64,000 nucleotides of DNA from Trabulsiella odontotermitis (GTDB lineage: Bacteria; Pseudomonadota; Gammaproteobacteria; Enterobacterales; Enterobacteriaceae), in the NCBI RefSeq assembly GCF_001297775.1, contig NZ_LIFX01000011.1:1-64000 (forward strand), written 5' to 3'. Made by a program: the position numbers and the translations under genes. The notes under the pieces are model-generated. The model was not told the origin of the DNA, made no database searches, and saw only the letters and a list, made by a program, of their open reading frames with translations. Of this stretch, positions 8,984-18,416 are shown one piece after another; position 1 is the stretch's first letter, and every line of letters starts with the position of its first letter.

Positions 8984-9799
8984 TCAGTGGTCGAACGGCG
9001 AGGCGTTGTCCAGCACGGCCTGAATCACATTCAGCGCACCGTCGTGATTGTTGTCGTCGGTACGGTAGCGGGCAATGTCTTTAATACTCTGCCCGGCGTT
9101 GTCCATGGCAAACGAATATTGCGCCATCGCCAGCATTTCCGCGTCGTTGCCGCTGTCGCCAATCGTCACGCAGTTTTGCGGCGACAGTTTCCAGCGTTTC
9201 AGCAGGCGGCTGATACCGTTGGCTTTGTGCAGGCCAGGGATGATCAAATCGACAAAACCGAATCCGCTGGTCACCGGCTTCATAATGCCGTCGAGAGAGA
9301 CGTGGAGTTTATCCACCAGTTGCGGGATATCGCTGTCCGGCAGGTTGAGCGAAAACTTGAACAACTTGTCGTTGATCTCACGATAGTCGGCGACGCGCTT
9401 CAGGCGGTGGTAGTGTTTCGCCATCAGGGCCACGAAATCATCGGGCGCTTTGTCACTGACGTACGCGCTCTCCAGACCGCAGGCGACAAAATTCAGTTGC
9501 TCATCTTTCAGCAGTTCACCAATGACAATCTGCGACTCATGCTGCGTCAGCTCGCCATGAAACAGTTCCTCGCCATGGGCATAGACCAGCGCGCCATTCT
9601 CCGCGACGAACGACATTTCATCTTTCAACTCGGGAAAGAAGGAGATCAACTGGTAGTACTGGTTACCGCTGGCGACGACAAATTCGATATCACGCGCTTT
9701 CAGCGCCCGGAACTGCGCCTGAAAACGTTCACGATCGTATGTTTTGGAATCATTGAGAAAAGTCCCGTCCATATCAGTGACGATTACTTTTACAGTCAT
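8984..9799 (-). CDS. ybiV: Sugar phosphatase YbiV, HAD superfamily (Cof type)
   Basis: 271 residues, collinear with E. coli YbiV, a Mg-dependent phosphatase of small sugar phosphates. Motif I is DMDGTF near the N-terminus and motif IV is GDSGND near residue 213, with a C2-type cap between. It is a paralogue of YbjI at 37028. It is transcribed alone, with its own terminator and a CRP-like site upstream. Confidence 0.94.
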   Translation of the reverse strand: MTVKVIVTDMDGTFLNDSKTYDRERFQAQFRALKARDIEFVVASGNQYYQLISFFPELKDEMSFVAENGALVYAHGEELFHGELTQHESQIVIGELLKDEQLNFVACGLESAYVSDKAPDDFVALMAKHYHRLKRVADYREINDKLFKFSLNLPDSDIPQLVDKLHVSLDGIMKPVTSGFGFVDLIIPGLHKANGISRLLKRWKLSPQNCVTIGDSGNDAEMLAMAQYSFAMDNAGQSIKDIARYRTDDNNHDGALNVIQAVLDNASPFDH

Positions 9800-9845
9800 A
9801 CCTGTGCTCCTGGGGTAACTGCGACCAGAAGCATTCTAATGATAA

Positions 9846-9861
9846 TGTGAGATAAACCACA
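9846..9861. promoter_or_regulatory. CRP-like site upstream of ybiV
   Basis: TGTGA-N6-CCACA differs from the CRP consensus TGTGA-N6-TCACA by one base and is centred about 54 bp upstream of the ybiV start. The spacing to a promoter is unknown. Confidence 0.4.
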
Positions 9862-9866
9862 AATTT

Positions 9867-9880
9867 ATTTCAAATGAAAG
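9867..9880. promoter_or_regulatory. Variant copy of the shared near-palindrome, upstream of ybiV
   Basis: ATTTCAAATGAAAG matches CTTTCGAATGAAAG at 12 of 14 positions and lies 68-81 bp before the ybiV start, next to the CRP-like site. It is weaker than the other two copies and could be chance. Confidence 0.3.
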
Positions 9881-9885
9881 GAAAT

Positions 9886-9912
9886 GCCGGGTAGCGGCAG
9901 TGCCACCCGGCA
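9886..9912. repeat. REP element between ybiV and pflF
   Basis: The palindrome GCCGGGTAGCGG...CCACCCGGCA is REP-like and abuts the pflF stop region, the usual position downstream of an operon. Confidence 0.65.
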
Positions 9913-9917
9913 GGTTC

Positions 9918-12350
9918 TTACAATGTGTGTTCGGTACGGGCGATGATATCGTCCTGCGCATCCGGCGACAGGGCGGTAAAGAACGCCGAGTAACCCGCGA
10001 CACGCACCACCAGATCACGATACTGATCCGGATGTTTTTTTGCATCCAGCAGCGTTTCGCGCGACACGATGTTGTACTGAATGTGCCAGCCTTTATGCGC
10101 CTCAAAGAAGGTGCGCAGCAGGATCATCAGTTTCTGTCGATCGCTGTCGTTATCCAGCGTCGCCGGGTTCAGTTTCTGGTTGAGCAGCACGCCACCGAGA
10201 ATTGAACCGGTCTGCAGTTTACCGACGGAACCGATAACCGCTGTCGGGCCGAGGTGGTCGGTACCGGAAGCCGGGCTTGCGCCTTCCGCCAGCGGCGTTC
10301 TGGCTTTGCGTCCGTCCGGGGTTGCCATCGTTGCTGCGCCAAATGGCACGTTAGCGGAAATTGACGATGTCCCGGCGTAGTAGTTGCCGCCGATCGGGCC
10401 GCGACCGTAGCGCGGGTTATGGTACTGTTTTAACTCGTCGATATAGGTCTGGTAAGCGCGAACCAGCAGGTCATCAACGCTGTCGTCGTCGTTGCCGTAC
10501 TTCGGCGCGCCGTTAATCAAACGCTGACGCAACTGTTCGTGGGTCAGACCGTCGAAATCATCCGCCAGCGCTTCCGCCAGCTGTTGCTGGCCAATCGCGC
10601 CCTGATCGAATACCAGTTTTTTCACCGCCGCCAGGCTGTTGCCGAGGTTGGCGATACCGACCTGCAACCCGGAAACCCAGTCATATTTCGCGCCACCCTG
10701 TTTGATGCTCTTCGCACGTTCGATACAGTCATCGACCAGTGCCGAACAGAGAATATCGTGAACGTTTTCTTCGAGCATCGTGTCGACAACGTACTCGATT
10801 TCAATCGACTTACGGGTGTAATAGCGAATCTGGCGATCCCAGGCCGTCATCACCTCGTCGAAATCACTGAAGTTGCCTTTCGACAGCGCCAGTTCCTGCG
10901 GCAGGAACACTTTGCCGCTGGTGGCGTCGCGGCCACCTTCGAGCGCCGCCAGCATCACGCGGGCGAAGTTAATAAAGCTCATGCCCGTGCAGCGATAGCC
11001 CCATTTGCCGCCGACGGCGGTTTCGATGCAGCCGATCGCGGCGTAGTCGTAGGCATCCTGCGGCTCGATGCCAAGTTTGATGAATTCCGGGATCACGATT
11101 TCGTCATTGTTGAACGCGGGCATGCCGAAACTGCAGCGGATCACCTGCACGCAGGCATCGAGGAAATCGTTACTCATTCCGGCGTGATAGCGCACGCTGA
11201 GGTTCGGCTGCGTGGAGCGCAGACGACCACAGGATTCCAGAATGGCGTATGACAGCGGGTTGACCGCGTCCTGCGGTTTGCCATTCACCAGCGTCTGACC
11301 GCCGATGGTGACGTTCTGATACAGCGGGCTACCGGCAGAGGCTTTCGAGTGCGAGCCGGAACGGATCTTGTTCACTTCCAGCAATTTCAGCCAGCAGCTG
11401 TGGAACAGCTCAATCGCCTGCTCGCGGGTCAGGGTCTGATTCAGTTCAACATCGCGGCGATACCACGGGTAGAGATACTGGTCCATGCGGCCAAACGATA
11501 CAGAGTGACCGTTGGATTCGATCTGCAACATCAACTGGATGAACCAGCACAATTGCAGCGCCTGCCAGAAAGTTTCCGGCGGCTGGTGGGCGATGCGGTC
11601 GCAGTTTTCCGCTATCGTCAGTAACTCATCGCGACGGCTGGCGCGGATCTCATCGCGCGCCATGTCACGCGCCAGCGCGGCGTAGCGTTCGATATGTGAG
11701 CTGACGGCCGCCAGCACAATGTCGATGGCTTTCAGAAACTGCTCGCCGTGGAGGTCATCCAGTACGGTCAGATTCAGGCGTGAACGGCGTTCCGCCACTT
11801 TCTCGCGCAGGCCGTCGAGCCCTTTTTCCAGCAGCAGCGGGAAATTCACCGCCAGGTGCGCGTCGCCGGAGGTCATGTTGCCTTCGGCTTTGATGATGCC
11901 GGTTTCCAGCAGCGCTTTTTGCTCGTCGGTGAACATGCCGTAGCAGCGATCCTGCACCGTCTGGCCGCGCCACCACGGGCAAATTTCATGCAGTACGCGT
12001 TTGTTCTCTTCACTGACCGCAAAGCCAGCGCCGGGGCGGTCAGCCAGATCGTCGATCTCTTTTTCAATCCAGCTGACGGTGTATTCCGGGAAAATCGGCG
12101 CGGCACGCACTTCGCTCGCCTGGTTGCCGATGATCAGTTCGTCATGTTTGATCCAGATAGTCCGCTCCGCCAGGTGGTGCGCCAGCGCCAGCGCACGGCG
12201 AACCGGGATCGGTTTATCCATGTTCTGCTGGTACATTTCGGTGTAGTGACGAGCGCGCTCGGTACAGACCGGCGGCTTCACGATGTGGACCAGTGCTTTT
12301 TTGTGCGCCTGAATGCGGGCGGAGAGCGTGTTGAGTGTCAGAGTGGTCAT
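9918..12350 (-). CDS. pflF: Glycyl radical enzyme PflF (YbiW)
   Basis: 810 residues, full length against E. coli YbiW. Glycyl radical enzymes act anaerobically. The radical Gly is in RVAGYSAFF about 25 residues from the C-terminus, and the thiyl Cys is in AIGCIETAVGG mid-protein. A Glu two residues after the Cys is shared with glycerol/diol-dehydratase-type members and absent from true pyruvate formate-lyases, so the old name is probably misleading; the substrate is not known. It follows pflE by four bases and depends on it for activation. Confidence 0.93.
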   Translation of the reverse strand: MTTLTLNTLSARIQAHKKALVHIVKPPVCTERARHYTEMYQQNMDKPIPVRRALALAHHLAERTIWIKHDELIIGNQASEVRAAPIFPEYTVSWIEKEIDDLADRPGAGFAVSEENKRVLHEICPWWRGQTVQDRCYGMFTDEQKALLETGIIKAEGNMTSGDAHLAVNFPLLLEKGLDGLREKVAERRSRLNLTVLDDLHGEQFLKAIDIVLAAVSSHIERYAALARDMARDEIRASRRDELLTIAENCDRIAHQPPETFWQALQLCWFIQLMLQIESNGHSVSFGRMDQYLYPWYRRDVELNQTLTREQAIELFHSCWLKLLEVNKIRSGSHSKASAGSPLYQNVTIGGQTLVNGKPQDAVNPLSYAILESCGRLRSTQPNLSVRYHAGMSNDFLDACVQVIRCSFGMPAFNNDEIVIPEFIKLGIEPQDAYDYAAIGCIETAVGGKWGYRCTGMSFINFARVMLAALEGGRDATSGKVFLPQELALSKGNFSDFDEVMTAWDRQIRYYTRKSIEIEYVVDTMLEENVHDILCSALVDDCIERAKSIKQGGAKYDWVSGLQVGIANLGNSLAAVKKLVFDQGAIGQQQLAEALADDFDGLTHEQLRQRLINGAPKYGNDDDSVDDLLVRAYQTYIDELKQYHNPRYGRGPIGGNYYAGTSSISANVPFGAATMATPDGRKARTPLAEGASPASGTDHLGPTAVIGSVGKLQTGSILGGVLLNQKLNPATLDNDSDRQKLMILLRTFFEAHKGWHIQYNIVSRETLLDAKKHPDQYRDLVVRVAGYSAFFTALSPDAQDDIIARTEHTL

Positions 12351-12354
12351 CGGG

Positions 12355-13254
12355 TTATCCTCGTAGGGTCGCCGTTAACCCTTTCTGGCGGGCAATGTCT
12401 TGCGCAAAGGCCAGTAATTCCGGGTCATCCAGCGGCTTGTCAGGGGCAGAGTAGGGTTGGCCGAGCAGGGTGTATTTATTCATGCCCAGCGTGTGATACG
12501 GCAAAAAGTGGATATCGCTGACGTGCAGTTCATCGGCGGCAAAAGCGGTGATAGCGGTAATCGAGGCCTTATCGGCGTTGAAACCGGGGATCAGCGGGAC
12601 GCGAATGGTCAGCGTTTTCCCGGCAGCGGCGAGGCGTTTGAGGTTATCCAGCACCCGTTTCGCCGAGCCGTCGGTCCAGGCGTTAAATACCGCGTCGTCA
12701 ACGTGTTTCAGATCCGCCAGAAAGAGATCAACAAACGGCAGCGCCGGTTCGATATATTTCCACGGTACATGCAAACAGGTTTCCACGGCGGTGTGAATAC
12801 CCTGTTGATGGCTCTGTTTCAGTAGAGCCAGCGCTATTTCCGGGTTCATAAACGGTTCGCCGCCGGAGAGGGTAATGCCGCCGCCGCTGCGATCATAAAA
12901 CGGTTTATCGCGCAAAACGGTGGACATGATCTCATCAACGTTTTTCGTTTCGCCACACACCGTCAGCGCCTGCGTCGGACAGCAGTTGTCGAGCGCGGTA
13001 AGATGGTCTTCGGTCAGTTTTTCGCGGTGGATCAGCAAACCATTCAGCGCGCGCTCAATGACTTCCGGCGCCGCCTGCTGGCAGAGCTGGCAGCCATCGA
13101 GGCATAAGCGGGCATCAAATAGCAAGTCGCGGGAGCGCGAGCGGCTCTCCGGATTCTGGCACCAGCGGCATCCGAGCGAGCACCCTTTGAGGAACACCAC
13201 GGTACGAATACCGGGGCCGTCATGGGTCGAGTAACGCTGAATGTTGAAGATCAT
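12355..13254 (-). CDS. pflE: Glycyl radical enzyme activase PflE (YbiY), radical SAM
   Basis: 299 residues. The radical-SAM cluster motif is C25-x3-C29-x2-C32 (GCSLGCRWC), and further Cys pairs between about residues 50 and 95 resemble the ferredoxin-like insert of this activase group. GGEPFMNPE gives the SAM-binding glycine motif. It installs the glycyl radical on PflF, encoded four bases downstream. The leader has an FNR-like box and a copy of the 14-bp near-palindrome. E. coli has fsaA upstream of this gene; here it is missing. Confidence 0.93.
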   Translation of the reverse strand: MIFNIQRYSTHDGPGIRTVVFLKGCSLGCRWCQNPESRSRSRDLLFDARLCLDGCQLCQQAAPEVIERALNGLLIHREKLTEDHLTALDNCCPTQALTVCGETKNVDEIMSTVLRDKPFYDRSGGGITLSGGEPFMNPEIALALLKQSHQQGIHTAVETCLHVPWKYIEPALPFVDLFLADLKHVDDAVFNAWTDGSAKRVLDNLKRLAAAGKTLTIRVPLIPGFNADKASITAITAFAADELHVSDIHFLPYHTLGMNKYTLLGQPYSAPDKPLDDPELLAFAQDIARQKGLTATLRG

Positions 13255-13291
13255 ACATCACCTTTGAGATTTGCATATGAAAATTAAATTA

Positions 13292-13305
13292 CTTTCGAAT
13301 GAAAG
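13292..13305. promoter_or_regulatory. Shared 14-bp near-palindrome, copy 2 (pflE leader)
   Basis: CTTTCGAATGAAAG is the exact reverse complement of the copy before ybiU. It lies between the FNR-like box and the pflE start, where a repressor would overlap a promoter activated from that box. Confidence 0.5.
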
Positions 13306-13310
13306 TTGAT

Positions 13311-13324
13311 TTGACGCAAATCAA
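13311..13324. promoter_or_regulatory. FNR-like box upstream of pflE
   Basis: TTGAC-GCAA-ATCAA differs from the FNR consensus TTGAT-N4-ATCAA by one base. It is 57-70 bp before pflE, a distance that allows class II activation. This fits the oxygen-sensitive enzyme pair downstream. Confidence 0.55.
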
Positions 13325-13402
13325 AAAGGGGACACATTGCCCGAAGAGACTTTCTTACTCTGTGACGCAGAGAGAACTATGACACGCGGCGGGGGGCGTG
13401 AC

Positions 13403-14152
13403 TTACCCGCACACCTCGCAGCCAGGGTTACGCATCAGCTTCATTTCACGGAACTGACAGGTCATCGCGTCATACATCACGATTTTGCCGACAGCGGGCG
13501 TACCGTAGTGAGTCAGCAGCTTGATCGCTTCCATCGCCTGCAGGGAGCCAATCACGCCAACGAGCGGCGACATCACGCCCGCTTCCACGCAGGTCAGCGC
13601 ATTTTCGCCAAACAGGCGGCTCAGGCAGCGGTAGCAGGGTTCTTCAGGTTGATAAGTAAAGACGCTGATCTGGCCTTCCATACGAATCGCCGCGCCCGAG
13701 ACCAGCGGCGTTTTATGCACAAAGCACCCCGCGTTCAGTTGATTGCGAATGGTGACGTTGTCGGTGCAGTCGAGCACCAGATCATGCTGCGCGATCTGCG
13801 CCTGTAGCGCGTCGTCGTCCAGCAGGGCGTTAAGCGTGGTGAACTGCACATGCGGGTTAATCCGCGCCAGCGACGCGCGCGCGGAATCCACTTTCGCCTG
13901 GCCGATGGTCGCGTCGCTGTGCAGCGTCTGGCGCTGCAGATTGGAGAGCGATACGGTGTCAAAATCGAGCAGCGTCATGTTACCGACGCCGCTGGCGGCC
14001 AGATACTGTGCGGCGGCACAGCCGAGACCGCCCAGCCCGACGACCAGCACCCGCGCGGCTTTCAGCGCTTCCTGACCATCAAAATCGAAACCACGCAGCA
14101 CAATCTGGCGATTGTAGCGCAGCATCTCCGCATCGCTCAGTTCGACGGCCAT
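13403..14152 (-). CDS. moeB: Molybdopterin-synthase adenylyltransferase MoeB
   Basis: 249 residues. It adenylates the C-terminus of MoaD during molybdenum cofactor synthesis. The nucleotide-binding loop VVGLGGLGC is near residue 40, and zinc is held by CYRC and the C-terminal CEVC. I use the ATG at 14152, which overlaps the moeA stop (TGATG) and so couples translation; a GTG one codon upstream is also possible. The protein lacks the final Gln of the E. coli sequence. This is the second gene of moeAB. Confidence 0.95.
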   Translation of the reverse strand: MAVELSDAEMLRYNRQIVLRGFDFDGQEALKAARVLVVGLGGLGCAAAQYLAASGVGNMTLLDFDTVSLSNLQRQTLHSDATIGQAKVDSARASLARINPHVQFTTLNALLDDDALQAQIAQHDLVLDCTDNVTIRNQLNAGCFVHKTPLVSGAAIRMEGQISVFTYQPEEPCYRCLSRLFGENALTCVEAGVMSPLVGVIGSLQAMEAIKLLTHYGTPAVGKIVMYDAMTCQFREMKLMRNPGCEVCG

Positions 14153-15387
14153 CACAACCCTCCCAGCAGATGATTAAAGGGTTCCACCTCAACCCATTCG
14201 CCAGCGTCCACATTACCGCGTTCACGTTCGAGCACAATAAAGCAGTTTCCCTGACTGAAGGAGCTGAAAATATGCGAGCCCTGATGCCCGGTAGTGGTGA
14301 CTTCCGGTTCGCCGTTCGCGTTTACGCTAAGCACGCCGCGCTGAAAATCGAGGCGACCCGGCGTTTTTTTCAGCCGCGTGGTGGTGCGCACGCGCTGACG
14401 TGGCGGGAAGGCCGGGGCATGGCTGCCGCTCAGCGCCGCCAGTAACGGCTGCACTAACTGGTAAAAGGTGAGCGCGGCAGAGACCGGGTTGCCCGGCAGG
14501 CCGCAGAACCAGCTGCTTTTCAGCTTGCCGAAAGCGAACGGTTTGCCCGGCTTGATCGCCAGTTTCCAGAAGCTGATTTCGCCCAGTTCTTCAAGGATGG
14601 CTTTGGTGTAATCCGCTTCGCCCACTGACACGCCGCCGGAGCTTATCACCACGTCAGCCTGGCTGTCGGCCGTGATAAACGTCTGGCGCAACTGCTCAGG
14701 ATCGTCGCGCACAATGCCGAGGTTAATCACCTCGCAACCAAGCTGCTCCAGCATCAGATGTACCGCCAGGCGGTTGGTGTCATAGATTTGCCCGTCGCCC
14801 AGCGGCTGGCCCGGTAACTGCAATTCATCGCCTGTAGAAAACAGCGCCACGCGGATTTTGCGTACGACACTGACCTCCGGGATCCCCAGTGACGACAGTA
14901 CCGGCAGTTCCGCCACGCTGAGTCTGGTGCCCGCCGGGAACACCGTCGCGCCCATCGCGATATCCTCACCACGATAGCGAATGTTCTGCCCGGCTTTGAC
15001 TGGCGCTGTAAACCGCACGCCCGCATCGGTGTGTTCGGTCTCTTCCTGCATCACCACCGCATCGCAACCAACAGGCACCGGTGCGCCGGTCATAATGCGA
15101 ATGCAGGTGCCCGCAGGCCATTCACCCTGCAACGGCTGCCCGGCAAAGGCTTTTCCGGCGACGGGTAACGGCACACCACGTTGCACATCCGCCAGCCTGA
15201 CCGCATACCCGTCCATCGCGGAGTTATCAAAGCCCGGTACGTCCAGCGGCGACACCACGTCGCTTGCCATCACCCGGCCAAACGCCTGTACCAGCGGCAC
15301 AGATTCCGACGCGGTGAGCGGCGTGAGGGGGGAAAGCATTTGCGACAGGGCAGTTTCAAGCGGCATCAGTCCGGCGGTAAAATCCAT
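14152..15387 (-). CDS. moeA: Molybdopterin molybdenumtransferase MoeA
   Basis: 411 residues, the normal length. It inserts molybdate into adenylylated molybdopterin in the cytoplasm. Recognisable motifs are [10 protein letters not shown] at the N-terminal end, [11 protein letters not shown] around residues 250-260, and PGNPVSA. It is first in the moeAB operon and divergent from iaaA. The xanthine-dehydrogenase-type cassette at 25102 would use this cofactor. Confidence 0.95.
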   Translation of the reverse strand: MDFTAGLMPLETALSQMLSPLTPLTASESVPLVQAFGRVMASDVVSPLDVPGFDNSAMDGYAVRLADVQRGVPLPVAGKAFAGQPLQGEWPAGTCIRIMTGAPVPVGCDAVVMQEETEHTDAGVRFTAPVKAGQNIRYRGEDIAMGATVFPAGTRLSVAELPVLSSLGIPEVSVVRKIRVALFSTGDELQLPGQPLGDGQIYDTNRLAVHLMLEQLGCEVINLGIVRDDPEQLRQTFITADSQADVVISSGGVSVGEADYTKAILEELGEISFWKLAIKPGKPFAFGKLKSSWFCGLPGNPVSAALTFYQLVQPLLAALSGSHAPAFPPRQRVRTTTRLKKTPGRLDFQRGVLSVNANGEPEVTTTGHQGSHIFSSFSQGNCFIVLERERGNVDAGEWVEVEPFNHLLGGL

Positions 15388-15441
15388 GGGTAACTCCTGC
15401 TGAAATTTCGATGGCGTCCATTATGGCAGAAAAGGGCAATG

Positions 15442-15467
15442 CGCTGTATGCCACATGAGGTGTAGCC
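15442..15467. promoter_or_regulatory. Weak ModE-like inverted site upstream of moeA
   Basis: CGCTGTAT and TGTAGCC are spaced like the arms of a ModE operator, 55-80 bp before moeA. In E. coli moeA is activated by ModE. The match is imperfect. Confidence 0.25.
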
Positions 15468-15572
15468 TTTACAGCATCGGCAGCGCTTTCTATATTCAAA
15501 AAAGAGATAAGCAAGACGACAGTCTAATGATATGTATAGGAAAAGCAGTTCAATTCATCACAAGGCGAAGAA

Positions 15573-16514
15573 ATGAGTAAAGCGGTGATCGCCATTCACG
15601 GTGGCGCAGGCGCAATTTCTCGTGGGCAACTTTCTCCGGAGCGGGAGCTGCAGTACGTTGCAGCGCTGTCGGCCATTGTTGAAAAAGGGCAGCAGATGCT
15701 GGAGTCGGGTGCCAGCGCGCTGGATGTGGTCACTGAAGCCGTCCGTTTGCTGGAGGAGTGCCCGTTATTTAATGCCGGCACCGGCGCGGTATTTACCTCG
15801 GCTGAACAGCACGAAATGGATGCCTGCATTATGGACGGTAATTTGTTGCAGGCGGGCGCGGTGGCGGGGGTAAAACATCTGCGCAACCCGATTCTGGCGG
15901 CGCGACTGGTGCTGGAGCGCAGCCCGCATGTGCTGCTGATTGGCGATGGCGCCGAGCAGTTTGCCGCGTCGCAGGGGATGGAACAGGTGGAAAACAGCCT
16001 GTTTTCGACCCCGGAACGTTACGAACAGCTTTTACAGGCGCGTGAAGTGGGCGAAACCCGGCTCGACCATGACGTGGCCCCGCTTGATGAACGCAGCAAA
16101 ATGGGCACTGTTGGTGCCGTGGCGCTCGATGCAATGGGCAATCTGGCGGCGGCTACTTCCACCGGTGGAATGACCAACAAACTGCCGGGCCGCGTGGGCG
16201 ATACGCCCATTGTCGGCGCCGGATGTTACGCCAATAACGCCAGTGTCGCGGTCTCCTGCACCGGTACCGGTGAAGTGTTTATGCGCACCCTGGCGGCCTA
16301 CGATATTTCGGCGCTGATGGAGTACGCCGGGCTGAGCCTGCAGGAAGCCTGCGAACGGGTGATCTGCGAAAAATTACCGGCGCTCGGTGGCAGCGGTGGG
16401 TTGATCGCTATCGATCGCGAAGGCAACGTTGCGCTGCCCTTCAACAGCGAGGGTATGTATCGCGCGTTTGCGTTTGCCGGTGATGCGCCGAATGTCGGTA
16501 TCTACAGTGAGTAA
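15573..16514 (+). CDS. iaaA: Isoaspartyl peptidase/L-asparaginase IaaA
   Basis: 313 residues. An N-terminal nucleophile hydrolase that cuts itself before the Thr of KMGTVGAVA, giving alpha and beta chains; that Thr then cleaves isoaspartyl dipeptides. The glycine-rich AIHGGAG at the start is typical. It is nine bases upstream of gsiA, so degradation of dipeptides and uptake of glutathione-type peptides are co-transcribed, as in E. coli. RBS AGGCGAAG precedes the ATG. Confidence 0.95.
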   Translation: MSKAVIAIHGGAGAISRGQLSPERELQYVAALSAIVEKGQQMLESGASALDVVTEAVRLLEECPLFNAGTGAVFTSAEQHEMDACIMDGNLLQAGAVAGVKHLRNPILAARLVLERSPHVLLIGDGAEQFAASQGMEQVENSLFSTPERYEQLLQAREVGETRLDHDVAPLDERSKMGTVGAVALDAMGNLAAATSTGGMTNKLPGRVGDTPIVGAGCYANNASVAVSCTGTGEVFMRTLAAYDISALMEYAGLSLQEACERVICEKLPALGGSGGLIAIDREGNVALPFNSEGMYRAFAFAGDAPNVGIYSE

Positions 16515-16523
16515 GGAGCCAGT

Positions 16524-18389
16524 TTGCCTCACAGTCGAGAGATAGATCCCAACGATGTGCTGGTGGTCGACAACCTTAATGTCGCGTTTACCCATGAACA
16601 GCAACCGGTGCCTGCCGTCCGAAACCTGTCGTTTACGCTCGGGCGCGGCGAGACGCTGGCGATCGTCGGTGAATCCGGCTCGGGCAAATCGGTTACCGCG
16701 CTGTCGTTGTTGCGGCTGATAGAACAGGCGGGCGGTGAGATGCACAGCGACCGTCTGCTGTTGCGCCGTCGTAATCAGCGGGTGATTGAACTGGGCGGGC
16801 AGAGTGCGGCGCAGATGCGTCACGTGCGTGGTGCCGATATCGCGATGATTTTTCAGGAGCCCATGACCTCGCTCAACCCGGTATTTACCATCGGTGAGCA
16901 GATTGCCGAATCGATCCGTTTGCATCAGGGACTCAGCCGCGACAAGGCGATGGCGGAAGCGCGAAAAATGCTCGACCGGGTGCGCATTCCGGAAGCGCAA
17001 TCGATGCTGTCGCGCTACCCGCATCAGCTTTCCGGCGGCATGCGCCAGCGGGTGATGATCGCCATGGCGCTCTCCTGTCGCCCGGCGGTGCTGATCGCCG
17101 ATGAACCGACCACGGCGCTTGATGTCACCATCCAGGCGCAGATCTTACAGTTGATCGCCGTGCTGCAAAAAGAGATGGCGATGGGGGTGATTTTTATCAC
17201 CCACGATATGGGCGTAGTGGCCGATATCGCCGATCGGGTGCTGGTGATGCACGACGGCGAGGCGGTGGAAACGGGCAGCGTGACGCAGATTTTCAGTGCG
17301 CCGCAGCACCCGTACACGCAGTCACTGCTGGCTGCCGTACCGCGGCTTGGCGAGATGCGCGGCAGCGATTTGCCGCGACGTTTCCCGCTGGTGGCAGAAG
17401 TCACGCCGTTTACCCGTCCTGAACCGGAGCAGGACACGGTAGTGGCCGGTGAGCCCATTTTGCAGGTGCGTGATCTGGTCGCGCGCTTCCCGCTGCGTAG
17501 CGGCATTCTCAACCGTGTGACCCGCGAAGTGCATGCGGTGGAAAAAGTCAGTTTTGATTTATGGCCGGGTGAGACGCTGTCACTGGTGGGCGAATCCGGC
17601 TGCGGGAAATCGACCACCGGGCGCGCGCTGTTGCGGCTGGTTGAGGCGCAGAGCGGCACCATCACCTTCCAGGGGCAGCGTGTGGATAAGCTCTCTCCCG
17701 GCAAACTGCAGGCGCTGCGCCGCGACATCCAGTTCATTTTTCAGGACCCCTACGCGTCGCTCGATCCGCGCCAGACGGTCGGGTATTCGATTATGGAGCC
17801 TTTGCTGGTGCATGGTCTGCTGGACGGTGACGCCGCGCGACGCCGTGTCACCTGGCTGCTGGAGCGCGTCGGGCTGAAGGCGGAACATGCCTGGCGCTAT
17901 CCTCATGAGTTTTCCGGCGGGCAGCGGCAACGTATCTGCATTGCCCGCGCGCTGGCGCTGAACCCGAAAGTGGTGGTGGCCGATGAGTCGGTTTCCGCAC
18001 TCGACGTTTCCATTCGCGCGCAGATCATCAATCTGTTGCTCGACCTGCAGCGTGAAATGGGCATCGCGTTTTTATTTATTACCCATGATATGGCGGTGGT
18101 CGAACGTATCAGCCATCGCGTGGCGGTGATGTACAGGGGGCGGATCGTTGAGATGGGTCCCCGGCGCGCCGTCTTTGAAAACCCGCAACACCCTTACACC
18201 CGCAAACTGATGGCCGCCGTTCCGGTGGCCGATCCGGCACATCGTCCTCCGCAGCGCGTGCTGCTGTCGGATGAGATGCCGGGGAACATTTACAAGCGGG
18301 GAGAACAGAGCGTCAGCGTACCGCTGCAACAGGTCGCACCGGGCCATTTTGTCGCCCGCGATCCGGCGGCAAACGCCCTGGCGCGTTAA
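16524..18389 (+). CDS. gsiA: Glutathione ABC importer ATPase GsiA
   Basis: 621 residues with two fused ATPase halves, each with Walker A ([16 protein letters not shown]), an [16 protein letters not shown] signature and Walker B. It drives uptake of glutathione through GsiCD with GsiB. The start codon is TTG at 16524, eight bases after AAGGAG, and matches the E. coli N-terminus MPHS. Second gene of iaaA-gsiABCD. Confidence 0.95.
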   Translation: MPHSREIDPNDVLVVDNLNVAFTHEQQPVPAVRNLSFTLGRGETLAIVGESGSGKSVTALSLLRLIEQAGGEMHSDRLLLRRRNQRVIELGGQSAAQMRHVRGADIAMIFQEPMTSLNPVFTIGEQIAESIRLHQGLSRDKAMAEARKMLDRVRIPEAQSMLSRYPHQLSGGMRQRVMIAMALSCRPAVLIADEPTTALDVTIQAQILQLIAVLQKEMAMGVIFITHDMGVVADIADRVLVMHDGEAVETGSVTQIFSAPQHPYTQSLLAAVPRLGEMRGSDLPRRFPLVAEVTPFTRPEPEQDTVVAGEPILQVRDLVARFPLRSGILNRVTREVHAVEKVSFDLWPGETLSLVGESGCGKSTTGRALLRLVEAQSGTITFQGQRVDKLSPGKLQALRRDIQFIFQDPYASLDPRQTVGYSIMEPLLVHGLLDGDAARRRVTWLLERVGLKAEHAWRYPHEFSGGQRQRICIARALALNPKVVVADESVSALDVSIRAQIINLLLDLQREMGIAFLFITHDMAVVERISHRVAVMYRGRIVEMGPRRAVFENPQHPYTRKLMAAVPVADPAHRPPQRVLLSDEMPGNIYKRGEQSVSVPLQQVAPGHFVARDPAANALAR

Positions 18390-18416
18390 TTAAGCAGGGA
18401 TTATCAGGAGAGTGAG

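Noticed and set aside
10539-11252. A 237-codon plus-strand frame inside pflF
   Set aside because: Opposite strand of an intact glycyl radical enzyme; no motif or ribosome-binding site.
13307-13324. A wider TTGAT...ATCAA repeat as the FNR site
   Set aside because: The wider pair has a nine-base spacer; the inner TTGAC-N4-ATCAA has the correct four-base spacing.
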